Assembly: GCA_016893485.2 (NCBI GenBank)
Contig: JAFEKX020000001.1
Span: 2,542,001-2,606,000 of the forward strand
Origin: Streptomyces sp. P3
GTDB lineage: Bacteria; Actinomycetota; Actinomycetes; Streptomycetales; Streptomycetaceae
Reading direction: 5' to 3'
Length of the DNA: 64,000 nt
Shown here one piece after another: positions 37,774 through 46,641 of the stretch. Made by a program: the position numbers and the translations under genes. The notes beneath the pieces are model-generated. The model ran no database searches. It worked only from the letters and a program-made list of their open reading frames with translations, and was not told the origin of the DNA. How positions within the stretch are numbered: the stretch's first letter is position 1; every line of letters starts with the position of its first letter.

Positions 37774-39223
37774 CTACTTCACACCCAGAATCTGCTGCAC
37801 AGGGTCGATGGCGAAGTACACCAGGAACAGCGCGGACACCCCCACAACAACCAGTTGACCTCCTTCGCCTTACCCAGCACCGCCTTGATCACGACGTAAG
37901 AGATGAACCCGGCACCAATGCCATCGGTGATCGAGTACGTGAACGGCATCGCGGCGATGGTCAGGAACGCCGGTATCGCGATCTCGTACCTGTCCCAGTC
38001 GATGTGCTTGACGTGGGTCATCATCAGGAACCCAACGGCGATCAGCGCGGGCGCGGCGGCCTGAAGCGGCACGATCGTGAGCAACGGCGTAAGGAACAAC
38101 GCCAGCCCGAACAACCCACCGGTGATGAGGTTCGAGAACCCGGTCCGAGACCCTTCCCCAACACCGGACGCCGACTCGATGTACGCGGTGTTGGAGGAAG
38201 CGGACCCGATCCCGCCGGCGACAGCAGCGGCGCCGTCGATGAACAGCACGCGCCCGATGTTCGGCACCTGCCCCTCCTCGTCCAGGAGCCCGGCCTCCGC
38301 ACTGATGCCAACAATCGTGCCCATCGCGTCGAAGAAGTCCGACAGGATCAACGTGAAGATCAACAGGACGACAGTGATCGCGCCGGTCTCACCGAACGCC
38401 CCGAACAGACTGAAGTGACCGATGAGCCCGAAGTCGGGCGCGGCCACGATCTTGTCCGGCACCTTGGGGGTCATCAGCCCCCAACTCTTGATGTCGGCAA
38501 CGGAGTTGATGATGATCGCGAGGACGGTCATCGTGACGATGCTGATGAGGATCGCGCCCTTCACCTTGCGGGCGACGAGCGCGATGGTCAGCAGGACACC
38601 GAGACAGAAGACGAGGACGGGCCAGCCGGTGAGATGACCGACGGCGCCGAGCTGCACGGGGACCGTGGTGTCGGCGGCGTCCGGTATACGGCTGACGAAG
38701 CCCGCGTCGACGAAGCCGATGAACGCGATGAACAGCCCGATGCCGACGCCGATCGCCTGCTTGAGCTGTTGCGGGATCGCGTCATGATCGCCTCGCGCAG
38801 CCCGGTGAGGACGAGCACACAGATCAGGACGCCTTCGATGACGACGAGGCCCATCGCGTCGGGCCAGCTCATCAGCGGTGCCAACTGGAAGGCGACGACG
38901 GCGTTGAGGCCGAGTCCCGCCGCGATGGCGAGCGGCAGGTTGCCGCCGACGCCCATGATGACCGTCATCACACAGGCCACCAGGGCTGTGGCGGTGACCA
39001 GTTGGCCGGTGTCGAGCGAGTGCCCGAACTTGTCCTTGGCGCTGCCCAGGATGATCGGGTTCAGGACAAGGATGTAGGCCATCGTGAAGAACGTGGCGAA
39101 GCCGCCGCGTATCTCACGGCCGAAGGTGGACCCCCGCTCGGAGATCCTGAAGAACCGGTCGACGCCGTTCGCCGCCGGTGGTTCGGCACTTGGCCGGTCG
39201 GCCACCTTCTGTGACTCGGACAT
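37774..39223 (-). CDS. NCS2-family purine/xanthine permease (AzgA-like)
   Basis: About 482 residues, 12-14 helices. Landmarks: EIRGGFATFFTMAYILVLNP, the substrate-site-like IAAGLGLNAVVAFQLAP, LSDFFDAMGTIVGISAEAG, GIGSASSNTAYIESASGVGE and RTGFSNLITGGLF. These match the AzgA-like adenine/guanine/hypoxanthine permeases. Frame breaks near 38785 and 37845; the repaired end is PVQQILGVK at 37774. ATG 39223 follows GAGGAGTACC. Confidence 0.92.
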
Positions 39224-39285
39224 GCGGGTACTCCTCGTGGCTTCAATGATCGGTGCGCGGATGCTGGCTGGATTGTTCCCGGTTG

Positions 39286-39300
39286 AACCTGTTTCAGGTT
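39286..39300. promoter_or_regulatory. Inverted repeat upstream of the NCS2 permease
   Basis: AACCTG-ttt-CAGGTT, perfect 6-bp arms, 63 bases upstream of the permease start. It could be an operator or a leader hairpin. Confidence 0.4.
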
Positions 39301-39438
39301 TTCCCCGTGTTACGGAATCGAGGTCAGCGTGCCAGTCCGTGGTCGGCCTGCCAGACGTTGTTCGAAGGTCCGTACCAGAACGGCCAGTTGACCACTGCTA
39401 CGCTTCCGGACCTCGCGGGGTCACCCCGAACAAACACG

Positions 39439-39454
39439 TGTCAGCTACATGACA
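39439..39454. promoter_or_regulatory. Inverted repeat upstream of the sigma factor gene
   Basis: TGTCA-gctaca-TGACA ends 32 bases before GTG 39486. The position suits an operator over the sigma gene promoter. Cognate regulator unknown. Confidence 0.4.
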
Positions 39455-39485
39455 TACACAAAGCCGCATCGAGGAGAGGTCCGCC

Positions 39486-40055
39486 GTGGGCACAGTCGTC
39501 GACGACGCCGCCTCCGAGGAGTTCCACGCCTTCTTCGAGCGTCACTACGCCGAACTGTCGCGCCTGGCGCACCTGTTGACAGGTGAGGCAGACGCCGCCG
39601 ACGATCTCGCGGCCGACGCGCTGCTCGCGCTCTGGCACCGCTGGGACCGGGTGCGCGCCGCCGACCATCCGGCGGCCTACGCCCGCGGGGTCGTCGCCAA
39701 CCTGGCCCGCACCCGGATCCGCGGCGCGGTGCGCGAGCGGCGCCGGGTCGCCCTGTTCTGGACGCAGCGCGAGGAGAAGACCGAGAACCCGGACGTGGCC
39801 GGCGTGGTCGACGTCCAGGAGGCCCTGCGCAGGCTGCCGTTCCGCAAACGGGCCTGTGTGGTACTGCGGCACGCGTTCGACCTGTCGGAGAAGGACACCG
39901 CACTCGCCCTCGGTGTGTCCGTCGGTACGGTTAAGAGCCAGACGTCAAAGGGCATGGCCGAGTTGCAGCGTCTGCTCGGCCCGCAGAGCCCTCCGCTGCG
40001 GATGCACGCGGCGGCGCTGGCACGCGGCGGCGAGAGCGGAGGGAGGACCCGATGA
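39486..40055 (+). CDS. SigE-family ECF RNA polymerase sigma factor
   Basis: 189 residues, unbroken. Region 2: FHAFFERHYAELSRLAHLL, ADDLAADALLALWHRWDRV. Region 4: LRRLPFRKRACVVLRHAFD and ALALGVSVGTVKSQTSKGM, the HTH. GTG 39486 follows GAGGAGAGG. Region 2 lacks the usual TF domain, so this is an extracytoplasmic-function type. The stop overlaps the ATG of the next gene by four bases, so the two proteins are translationally coupled and probably work as a pair. Confidence 0.93.
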   Translation: MGTVVDDAASEEFHAFFERHYAELSRLAHLLTGEADAADDLAADALLALWHRWDRVRAADHPAAYARGVVANLARTRIRGAVRERRRVALFWTQREEKTENPDVAGVVDVQEALRRLPFRKRACVVLRHAFDLSEKDTALALGVSVGTVKSQTSKGMAELQRLLGPQSPPLRMHAAALARGGESGGRTR

Positions 40056-40912
40056 GGCACGAGGACGTGCACGACGACGAGTTGATCGCCCGGCTGCACG
40101 AGGCGGCCGAGGGACACGAGCCCGACCGCTCCCGCATCCTCGCCCGCCTCGAACGCGGGATGGCCGCGCAGTCCCGCCCCGACCACCGGGCCACCCGGCC
40201 GCCCGTGTTCGGCTGGGTACGGGTGGTCGGCGCGACGGCCGCGGTGGCGAGCGTCCTCGCGATCGGCGGCTACGCGGTGGCGTCCGCGGTGAAGAGCGAC
40301 TCCCCCGCCGAACAGACGGTGTCCGTCTCACCGACCCCGACCCCGGCGCCCACACCGTCACCGGACGCGACGAGCCGTACGCCGGTCAAACCGGCTGCCC
40401 CAAGCCGAGTTCGGGCTCCGGCACCACGCACAGCACCCCGAGGCAAGCACCTCCCCACCGCCCCCGCGACCGGGTCACCCTCCGCACCTCCCGTGCTGCC
40501 GACCGCCTCCGGCACCCAGGACGGCCCGCTGTGGTCGGACGGTTCGATCGACCCGGGCAGCAACGACTTCTGGGCGCAGAGTGACATCACCCTGAAGACG
40601 ACGAAGCAACTCACCGCGCTCACGGTCCAGTTGAAGGTGAAGCAGACCGGCGGGGTCACCTCGTCGGGCGCCTGGCGCTCGCTCCCCGAGCAGGACTTCA
40701 CGCAGACGGTGACGGAGCAGAACGGCTTCCTGGTCTACACATGGGTGCTCAAGGAGGGCCGTACGGTCGCGGTCGGGAACTGGGTCTTCGCCGGCCAGTA
40801 CAACCATGCTCGCGGCGGCCGGGACGCCAAGGACGACAGCTACTCGGCGGCGGGCACGGCGGGGAACCAACAGCTGGCGGTGAAGGGGGACTTCGCGGCG
40901 CGGAAGCCGTAG
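40052..40912 (+). CDS. Single-pass membrane protein coupled to the sigma factor (possible anti-sigma)
   Basis: 286 residues, unbroken. A charged cytoplasmic N-terminus (DELIARLHEAAEGHEPDRSR) precedes one helix (VVGATAAVASVLAIGGYAVA, residues about 54-73). Then a Pro/Thr/Ser-rich spacer of about 75 residues and an extracellular domain with repeated aromatic and Thr positions (WSDGSIDPGSNDFWAQSDI, VQLKVKQTGGVTSSGAW). The outside domain recalls small Streptomyces secreted domains but I cannot name it. Genetic coupling to the sigma gene makes an anti-sigma or sensing role likely; no zinc HxxxCxxC anti-sigma motif is visible. Confidence 0.8.
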   Translation: MRHEDVHDDELIARLHEAAEGHEPDRSRILARLERGMAAQSRPDHRATRPPVFGWVRVVGATAAVASVLAIGGYAVASAVKSDSPAEQTVSVSPTPTPAPTPSPDATSRTPVKPAAPSRVRAPAPRTAPRGKHLPTAPATGSPSAPPVLPTASGTQDGPLWSDGSIDPGSNDFWAQSDITLKTTKQLTALTVQLKVKQTGGVTSSGAWRSLPEQDFTQTVTEQNGFLVYTWVLKEGRTVAVGNWVFAGQYNHARGGRDAKDDSYSAAGTAGNQQLAVKGDFAARKP

Positions 40913-40975
40913 AAGCCACAGAAGTCGTAGAAGCCGTGGAGGCCGTGGGGGCCGTGAGGGCCGTGGAGGCCCCCA
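40905..40975. repeat. Degenerate GCCGTGGAG-type tandem repeat
   Basis: Seven or so imperfect 9-base units (AAGCCGTAG, AAGCCGTGG, AGGCCGTGG, GGGCCGTGA, GGGCCGTGG) run across and past the stop at 40912. Read on the opposite strand it gives Gly-x-x triplets, but no proper gene is there. Confidence 0.7.
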
Positions 40976-41317
40976 AGCAACCGTGAACGACTGGGTCTCG
41001 ACGATCCCCGCCCCACCCCACCCCACCCCACCCCACCCACGCGGCCCACGACCCGCGATCTCACCACGGGTTCGTACCGCGGAAACAACCACACGTCCGT
41101 TTTCAACGTCCTTTCCAGTGCGTGGGGTTCGGATGTGGCGTGCTGTACAACGCCCTGAAGATCAACACCAGCAGTGGTTCGACAGGCTTGGGCTTCCTCA
41201 GCCCCGGCACGTCGTCCGACTGCACGGACCTGCTGACCCGAGCCCCCTCGGTCAGCAGAGCAACGCCCTGCCGGTGACGACCGGCGGGGGCGTTGCATTG
41301 TGCCCTGGGTCTCGGTG
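40913..41317. other. Gene-free stretch with repeats, an orphan coding-like segment and two hairpins
   Basis: 405 bases without a complete gene. After the 9-base repeats comes CCCCA repeated five to six times (41011-41038). From about 41063 a + strand segment reads like the end of a gene: TTGSYRGNNHTSVFNVL, then after a break near 41135 CGVLYNALKINTSSGSTG and a stop at 41277. No start, signal or known family is visible. Two hairpins close the stretch (separate entry). Confidence 0.45.
41230..41296. terminator. Two tandem strong hairpins
   Basis: First: CTGCTGACC...GGTCAGCAG (41230-41258), nine or more bp. Second: GCAACGCCC (41260-41268) with GGGCGTTGC (41288-41296) plus an inner GCCGGT/ACCGGC stem. 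Together they sit just past the end of the - strand MerR gene and could end transcription from both sides. Confidence 0.75.
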
Positions 41318-42263
41318 CTAGCGCCCCCTGGTGTCCGAACCCGCAGAGCCTGGACGGACCAGTCGAAGACGGGAGCCAGACTCTCCGGAGCCGTCCAGCC
41401 GTTGACCACGGCCAGGAGGTGGAGATATCGCTCCCTGCGGGGGTCGTTGACGGTCTCCAGCCGGGTCGCCAGCCGGTGCCGGAGCGCAATGTCGTCGGGC
41501 CGGCCGAGGAGGCGGGCGTAGTGCGCGGTGAACGACGCGACGAACGGTTCGGCCTGGGGTGAAGTCGGGTCGATGCCGGCGGCGAGGGCCGGCCCGGCCT
41601 GATCCCGGACGGCCACGGCGATGTCGCGCGTCGGGACACTGGTATCGCCCTTGGCACGCTCGGCTACCTGGTCCTCGGTAATCCTCCGCACGGAGGCGCG
41701 GAAGTCCGGGTCCAGGGACAGCTCGGCCAACTCCACCCACGCCTGGACCTGTTCGGCCTCCGGGTTGTCGGGCAGTTCGGGGTCATGGAGCGCATGACCC
41801 CGGCGAGCGCGGGGGCGTCGTCGTCGAGACCGCCGAATACGGCGTCGAGGAAGTCGCCGATCAGACGCCGACGTTCGTCCTCGGAAAGCTGGGCCAACCG
41901 GTGCATGAGTTCCGTCTCCTCAGGTGTCGCCCCGCGCTCGGCCACCGCCGTCACCACCGCGTGCCGCAGTCGCAGGACCCGGATCTGCACCGCCAGCGCA
42001 TCGGCGTGCGTCGCGGCGACCTCGGGCAGCGAGAGCTCACGGTCCACGACCCTGCGGATGGTGGAGAGGTCAAGTCCCAGCTCACGCAGGGTCCTTACGA
42101 GGCCAAGGCGCGCGACGGCGTCGATGCCGTAGAGGCGGTAGCCGGCCGGGCTGCGGTCCGTCGGCGCCACGATCCCGCGATCGGAGTAGAACCGAACGGT
42201 CTTGACCGTGAGCCCGGCCCGCCGAGCGAGTTCACCGATCGAGTAGAGCGCGTCGCCGTCCAT
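41318..42263 (-). CDS. MerR-family transcriptional regulator
   Basis: About 315 residues. N-terminal MerR HTH: YSIGELARRAGLTVKTVRFY followed by SDRGIVAPTDRSPAGYRLYG, then the linker helix VRTLRELGLDLSTIRRVVDR. The C-terminal 180 residues form a helical effector domain (LDAVFGGLDDDAPALAGVMRS, SFTAHYARLLGRPDDIALRH) of unknown ligand. Breaks near 41775 and 41330; the repaired end is ALRVRTPGGR at 41318. ATG 42263 has AAGGTGGG upstream. A perfect operator-like palindrome lies 16 bases upstream. Confidence 0.88.
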
Positions 42264-42278
42264 GCCGCCCACCTTTAC

Positions 42279-42297
42279 GTCTCCCCTTACGGGAGAC
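42279..42297. promoter_or_regulatory. MerR-type operator palindrome
   Basis: GTCTCCC-cttac-GGGAGAC, perfect 7-bp arms in 19 bases, between the - strand MerR gene and the + strand GH43 gene. MerR proteins bind such dyads inside promoters with long spacers, so it may govern the MerR gene, the GH43 gene, or both. Confidence 0.65.
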
Positions 42298-42393
42298 TCA
42301 AGCGCGTTCGCCCGCCAACAGCCACCTCAAAGCTGGCAAGGACTACCGCCAGTTCAGCCAATCCCGTTCAGGCCGCCCTCTGGAGCACCATCC

Positions 42394-44501
42394 GTGACCC
42401 ACCCCCACCCCTACGCCGGCTACCTCTTCGCCTACTTCACCGGCGAAGCCACCCCCGACGGCGAACAGATCCGGTACGCCCTCAGCCGGGGCAACAACCC
42501 CTGCACTGGCGGGAGTTGAACGCCGGGCAGCCCGTCCTCACCTCGACGATCGGCGCGAAGGGCCTGCGTGACCCGTTCCTCCTCCGCTCCCCCGACGGCG
42601 GCACGTTCCACCTGATCGCCACCGACCTGCGCATGTACGGGAACGCCAGCGGCAGTTGGGACGACGTCCAGCGGCACGGCAGCAGGTCGGTGATGATCTG
42701 GGACTCCACCGACCTGGTCCACTGGACCGACCAGCGACTGGTGAAGGTGGCCCCGGACAGTGCGGGCAACGCCTGGGCGCCGGAGGCCCATTGGGATGAC
42801 ACGCGCGGCGAGTACGTCCTCTACTGGGCGTCCAAGCTGTACGCCGACGACGACCCCGACCACACCACCTCGACGCACAACCGCATGATGTACGCGACCA
42901 CCAAGGACTTCCGCACCTTCAGCACGCCCAAGGTCTGGAACGACCCCGGCTACTCCGTCATCGACTCAACCGTCCTCAAGCACAAGGGCACTTACCACCG
43001 CTACACCAAGGACGAACGCGACCCGGCCTCCGACTCCCCGGCTCGAAGTTCATCACCGCCGAGAAGTCCACCTCGCTGACCTCCCCGTCGTACGACCTCG
43101 TCTCGGAGGACATCGGAAGAGGAATCATCCAACACGGCGAAGGCCCCACCGTGTTCACGTCCAACACCGAGGAGAAGTGGTACCTGTTCGTCGACGAGTA
43201 CGGCCTGCGCGGCTGCGTCCCCTTCGAGACCACCGACCTCGACTCCGGTGAGTGGACCCCGTCCACTGACTACCGACTGCCGTCAAGTCCACGCCACGGC
43301 ACGGTACTTCCGGTGACACAGGCCGAGTACGACCGCCTGCTGGCCGCGTACCCGGTGACGCCGACCTCCGTCGTGGACGCGACCGTGCAGGGGCAGAAGG
43401 GATACGCCGTCGTCACCGAGGCCACGTCGAAGGTCGTCCTGCCCATGCAACCCGGCGCCGATCTACGGCACTTGGCACCGGACCTCGTCATCGGCGCCGA
43501 CGCGACCCTCGACCCACCCTCCGGCAGCCGACGCGACTTCCGCACCCCACAGCCGTACACGGTCACGGCGGCGGACGGCACGAACCGTACCTGGACGGTG
43601 GAAGCGGTGGTGACCCGAAGTCCCGTGCTGCCGGGGCTGACCGCCGACCCGGACGTGCACTTCCTCGACGGCCAGTACTGGATCTACCCGACGAGCGACG
43701 GCTACGCGGACTGGGGCGGGACGTACTTCAAGGCCTACTCCTCATGGGACTTGGTCCACTGGCGGGACCATGGAGTGATCCTCGATCTGGGGACCGACGT
43801 GTCCTGGGCGGACAAGCACGCCTGGGCGCCGGCGGTCGTGGAGCGCGGGGGTCGTACTACTTCTACTTCTGCGCGGAGCAGCAGATCGGGGTCGCGGTGG
43901 CGGACTCCCCCGCCGGTCCGTTCAGGGATGCCCTGGGCCAACCCCTTGTGCGGAAGGGCCAGTTGGCGGGGCAGATGATCGACCCCGCCGTCTTCACGGA
44001 CGACGACGGGCAGTCGTATCTCTACTGGGGCAACGGGCACGCGTACGTGGTGCCGTTGAACGACGACATGACGTCGTACGACCCGGCGAAGGTGGAGGAG
44101 GTCACGGCGGGCGACTTCCGTGAGGGGTCCTTCGTGGTGAAGCGCGACGGGACTTACTACTTCATGTGGTCCGAGGACGACACCCGCAGTGAGGACTACC
44201 ACGTGGCCTACGCGACGGGACCGTCCCCGTTCGGTCCGTGGACCGAACGGGGACGATCCTGTCGAAGAACCCCGAGTACGGCATCCTGGGCACCGGCCAC
44301 CACTCCGTGGTGAACGTGCCGGGGACCGACGACTGGTACGTCGTCTATCACCGGTTCGCCCTGAACGGGCCAGGAAGGCCTGGTGGGGACGGCACGCACC
44401 GGGAGACCACGATCGACCGCCTGCGGTTCGCGGCGGACGGAACGATCCTGCCAGTGGTGCCCACCCTCGGGTCGGTCAGCGCCGTAGGGACTACCCCGTA
44501 G
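42394..44501 (+). CDS. Double GH43 glycoside hydrolase (arabinan/xylan side-chain type)
   Basis: About 703 residues holding two five-blade GH43 modules. Module 1 (residues about 5-310): AGYLFAYFTGEATPDGEQIR, LRDPFLLRSPDGGTFHLIAT, NAWAPEAHWDDTRGEYVLYW, IIQHGEGPTVFTSNTEEKWY. A linker of about 100 residues with a small beta domain (ATLDPPSGSRRDFRTPQPYT). Module 2: LPGLTADPDVHFLDGQYWIY, DKHAWAPAVVERGGSYYFYF, AGQMIDPAVFTDDDGQSYLY, GDFREGSFVVKRDGTYYFMW. Breaks near 42500, 43035, 43853 and 44258. GTG 42394 is the best start left, but no signal peptide precedes it. Confidence 0.85.
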
Positions 44502-44531
44502 GGACTGCCGTAGGGACTGCCCGTAGGGACT
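44484..44531. repeat. Short tandem repeat GTAGGGACT x4
   Basis: Four exact copies of GTAGGGACT at 44484, 44498, 44510 and 44523, spaced 12-14 bases. The GH43 stop (44499-44501) lies in copy two and the convergent acid phosphatase stop at the end of copy four. Confidence 0.85.
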
Positions 44532-45318
44532 AGCTGACGAAGTAGGTCGGGTTCGGGAGCTTGTACGTCTTGTCGGCGTAGCCCCGTCGAGGTCCGAGTA
44601 CTGGTCGCCGAAGTTGGCGATGATGTCGTAGCCGAGGGACTCGATGTGCTTCCGGGTACCGGACTTGTACTGCACGGTGGTGCAGGTCCAGGCGCCGGCG
44701 GTCGCGCAACTGCTCAGGTACGACGGCGGGTTGGCCGTGTTCTTGAGGAACATGTGGTCGGCGTCGAGGTTGACGTCGGCGCCGACCTTCTTCAGGTTGT
44801 CGACCGCGGAGGTGCGCTGCGCCTCGGACAGGCCCGAGTTGTAGAACACGGCGACGCCCTTGGACGCGGCGTACTTGACCAGCGGGGGTGCCGAAGACCT
44901 CCGGGCGGTTGGCCTGCGCGACGTAGGCGGCCCAACTTGCCGAGCTGTAGCCGTAGTTGTTCTTCTTCTCGTAGTCGAGGCTGAGCAGCAGCGTGTCGTC
45001 GATGTCGAAGACGACCGCCGGCTTGACGCCCTTGTGGTGCTTGCGGACGGCCGCGTCGATGTACCTCTTCGCGGACGCGTCGATGCGCGCCAGGTCCTGG
45101 GCGTAGGGGCTCGTCGCCGAGGCCTGGTACACGCCGTTGCTGTCGAGCGTGGTGCCGTAGTAGGTGTCGATGTCCTTCGTCAACAGGCCGATGTTGTACG
45201 GCTCGTGCGTCGAGTTGGCCGTCGACTGGCCGGCGCTGGCGACGCCGCTGCCGTACAGGGCGGCACCGGCGACGACACAGGCGGCGCCGAGGGCGGCCGC
45301 TCTAAGGGACTTCCGCAT
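44530..45318 (-). CDS. Secreted HAD-family acid phosphatase (class B/IIIB type)
   Basis: Exported phosphomonoesterase of about 263 residues. Signal peptide RAAALGAACVVAGAALYGSG, cut near GVASA. HAD motif I is VVFDIDDTLLLSLDYE (DxDxT), motif II falls in VAVFYNSGLSEAQRTSAVD, and the C-terminal motif is NFGDQYSDLDGGYADKTY. Breaks near 44888 and 44583; the stop is at 44530. ATG 45318 chosen since the signal starts there. Convergent with the GH43 gene across the GTAGGGACT repeat. Confidence 0.88.
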   Translation of the reverse strand: MRKSLRAAALGAACVVAGAALYGSGVASAGQSTANSTHEPYNIGLLTKDIDTYYGTTLDSNGVYQASATSPYAQDLARIDASAKRYIDAAVRKHHKGVKPAVVFDIDDTLLLSLDYEKKNNYGYSSASWAAYVAQANRPEVFGTPAGQVRRVQGRRRVLQLGPVRGAAHLRGRQPEEGRRRRQPRRRPHVPQEHGQPAVVPEQLRDRRRLDLHHRAVQVRYPEAHRVPRLRHHRQLRRPVLGPRRGYADKTYKLPNPTYFVS

Positions 45319-45506
45319 GGAATCTCCGGATCTGGTTCCGTTGGGTGATGCACCAGGTCGGGGACTGTCTACGCGCATCACGCGTCGGACGCGAGGGCCT
45401 TTATCCGATCGATACGAAATCCACAGGGCGGACGGTGGCGGCGAGTGCTTTCCAAGGGCGTACGCGGGCCCAGCCCCATCCAACCCGAACTGGGCCCACC
45501 GCACGG

Positions 45507-46619
45507 TCAGTTCATCGTCGCGCCGATCGTCGTGCTCCCCGTCGTCAGGAACGTCGTGGACGGGAGGGTGCCGCTGGATGAACGGGCGTTGTACGTCGTC
45601 GACGCGTCCGTGGAGATGAAGGACGGGGTGGAGATGCCGGAGTCCCAGTTGTTGCCGGACGAGGTGACGGCGGAGCCCTTGGTGACCGGGCCGCCGCTGT
45701 TGCTCACGGCGAGGTTCTTGCCGAGTTTGGCGGAGCTGGTGGCGAAGTAGTAGCCCGCGCCGCCGTTGAGGTAGGCGGTGGTGCGGTTGATGACGATCGC
45801 GCCGGTGTTGGAGTTCTCGGTGAAGCCGTTGCCCGAATTCCCCCAGGCGGCCGAGTTGTTGACGACGTGGGCGACCGTGACGCCGTTGCCGCCCAGCTTG
45901 TAGCCGTTGCCGTTGCCCTCGAACGCGGAGTCGCCCCAGCGGTTGATCCCGTTGCCGAAGGACCAGCTGTGCTCGATGGTGACCGGCGACGAGAAGGACC
46001 AGAGGTCGATGCCGTCGTCCGAGTTGTTGTACAGCCGGGCGCCGGTGACGAGGTTGCCGGTGCCGGAGCCGAACTTGATGGCGACGCCGTCCGCGTTCTG
46101 GCCGTGCGTCGCGGCGTCGTAATTGCCGTACGAGTCAAGGTTCTTGACCGTGTTGTCGACGGTGCCGTCGCCGGTGAGCGTGAAGCCGGAGTCGCCGCCG
46201 TTGATGGTCTTGACGTTGTTCCAGTTGGTGCCGGTGCAGGACTGGCAGACGACCGCGCTGTCCGGGGAGTTCTGGAAGGTGATGTTGGAGACGTTCCAGT
46301 AGTCCGCCGTCAGCTTGAAGATCCAGGACCCCGACGGCAGCGACGAGCCGTCGATCTTCACCGTCTCCGAGCCGTACGCGGTGAGGGTGACCGGCGCGGA
46401 GGAGGTGCCGTTGGTCGTCGACTGGAGGGTGGCCGTCGGGTAGTAGGTGCCGCCGCGGACCTGGATGACCGTGCCGGCGGTGGCGTTCTTGATGGCGCTG
46501 GTCAGATCGGTGGAGTTGCTGACCACGACGGTCGCCGCGTGGGCCGGGGTGGCGATCACGGCGAGTCCGAGCGAGGCCGTGGTCACGGCGAGTGCGGTGA
46601 AGATGCTGATACGACGCAT
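45507..46619 (-). CDS. Secreted pectate lyase, polysaccharide lyase family 9 type
   Basis: 370 residues, unbroken. Signal peptide SIFTALAVTTASLGLAVIAT to HAA. Right-handed beta-helix with many Asn/Gly turns: TVIQVRGGTYYPTATLQ, GDSGFTLTGDGTVDNTV, DDGIDLWSFSSPVTIEHSW, and the PL9 catalytic-Lys region EGNGNGYKLGGNGVTVAHVV. Cleaves polygalacturonate by beta-elimination in the family. Last gene of the - strand pectin block, 22 bases after a pectinesterase. Confidence 0.93.
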   Translation of the reverse strand: MRRISIFTALAVTTASLGLAVIATPAHAATVVVSNSTDLTSAIKNATAGTVIQVRGGTYYPTATLQSTTNGTSSAPVTLTAYGSETVKIDGSSLPSGSWIFKLTADYWNVSNITFQNSPDSAVVCQSCTGTNWNNVKTINGGDSGFTLTGDGTVDNTVKNLDSYGNYDAATHGQNADGVAIKFGSGTGNLVTGARLYNNSDDGIDLWSFSSPVTIEHSWSFGNGINRWGDSAFEGNGNGYKLGGNGVTVAHVVNNSAAWGNSGNGFTENSNTGAIVINRTTAYLNGGAGYYFATSSAKLGKNLAVSNSGGPVTKGSAVTSSGNNWDSGISTPSFISTDASTTYNARSSSGTLPSTTFLTTGSTTIGATMN

Positions 46620-46641
46620 GACGTGCGGGTCCTTTCGTCGA

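Noticed and set aside
40923..41038. CRISPR-like array
   Set aside because: Units are 5-9 bases and contiguous, with no spacers.
40840..41736. Long - strand frame with collagen-like Gly-x-x triplets
   Set aside because: It is the antisense of the 9-base repeat and of the membrane protein gene, joined to the MerR frame by read-through; no start or ribosome site supports it.
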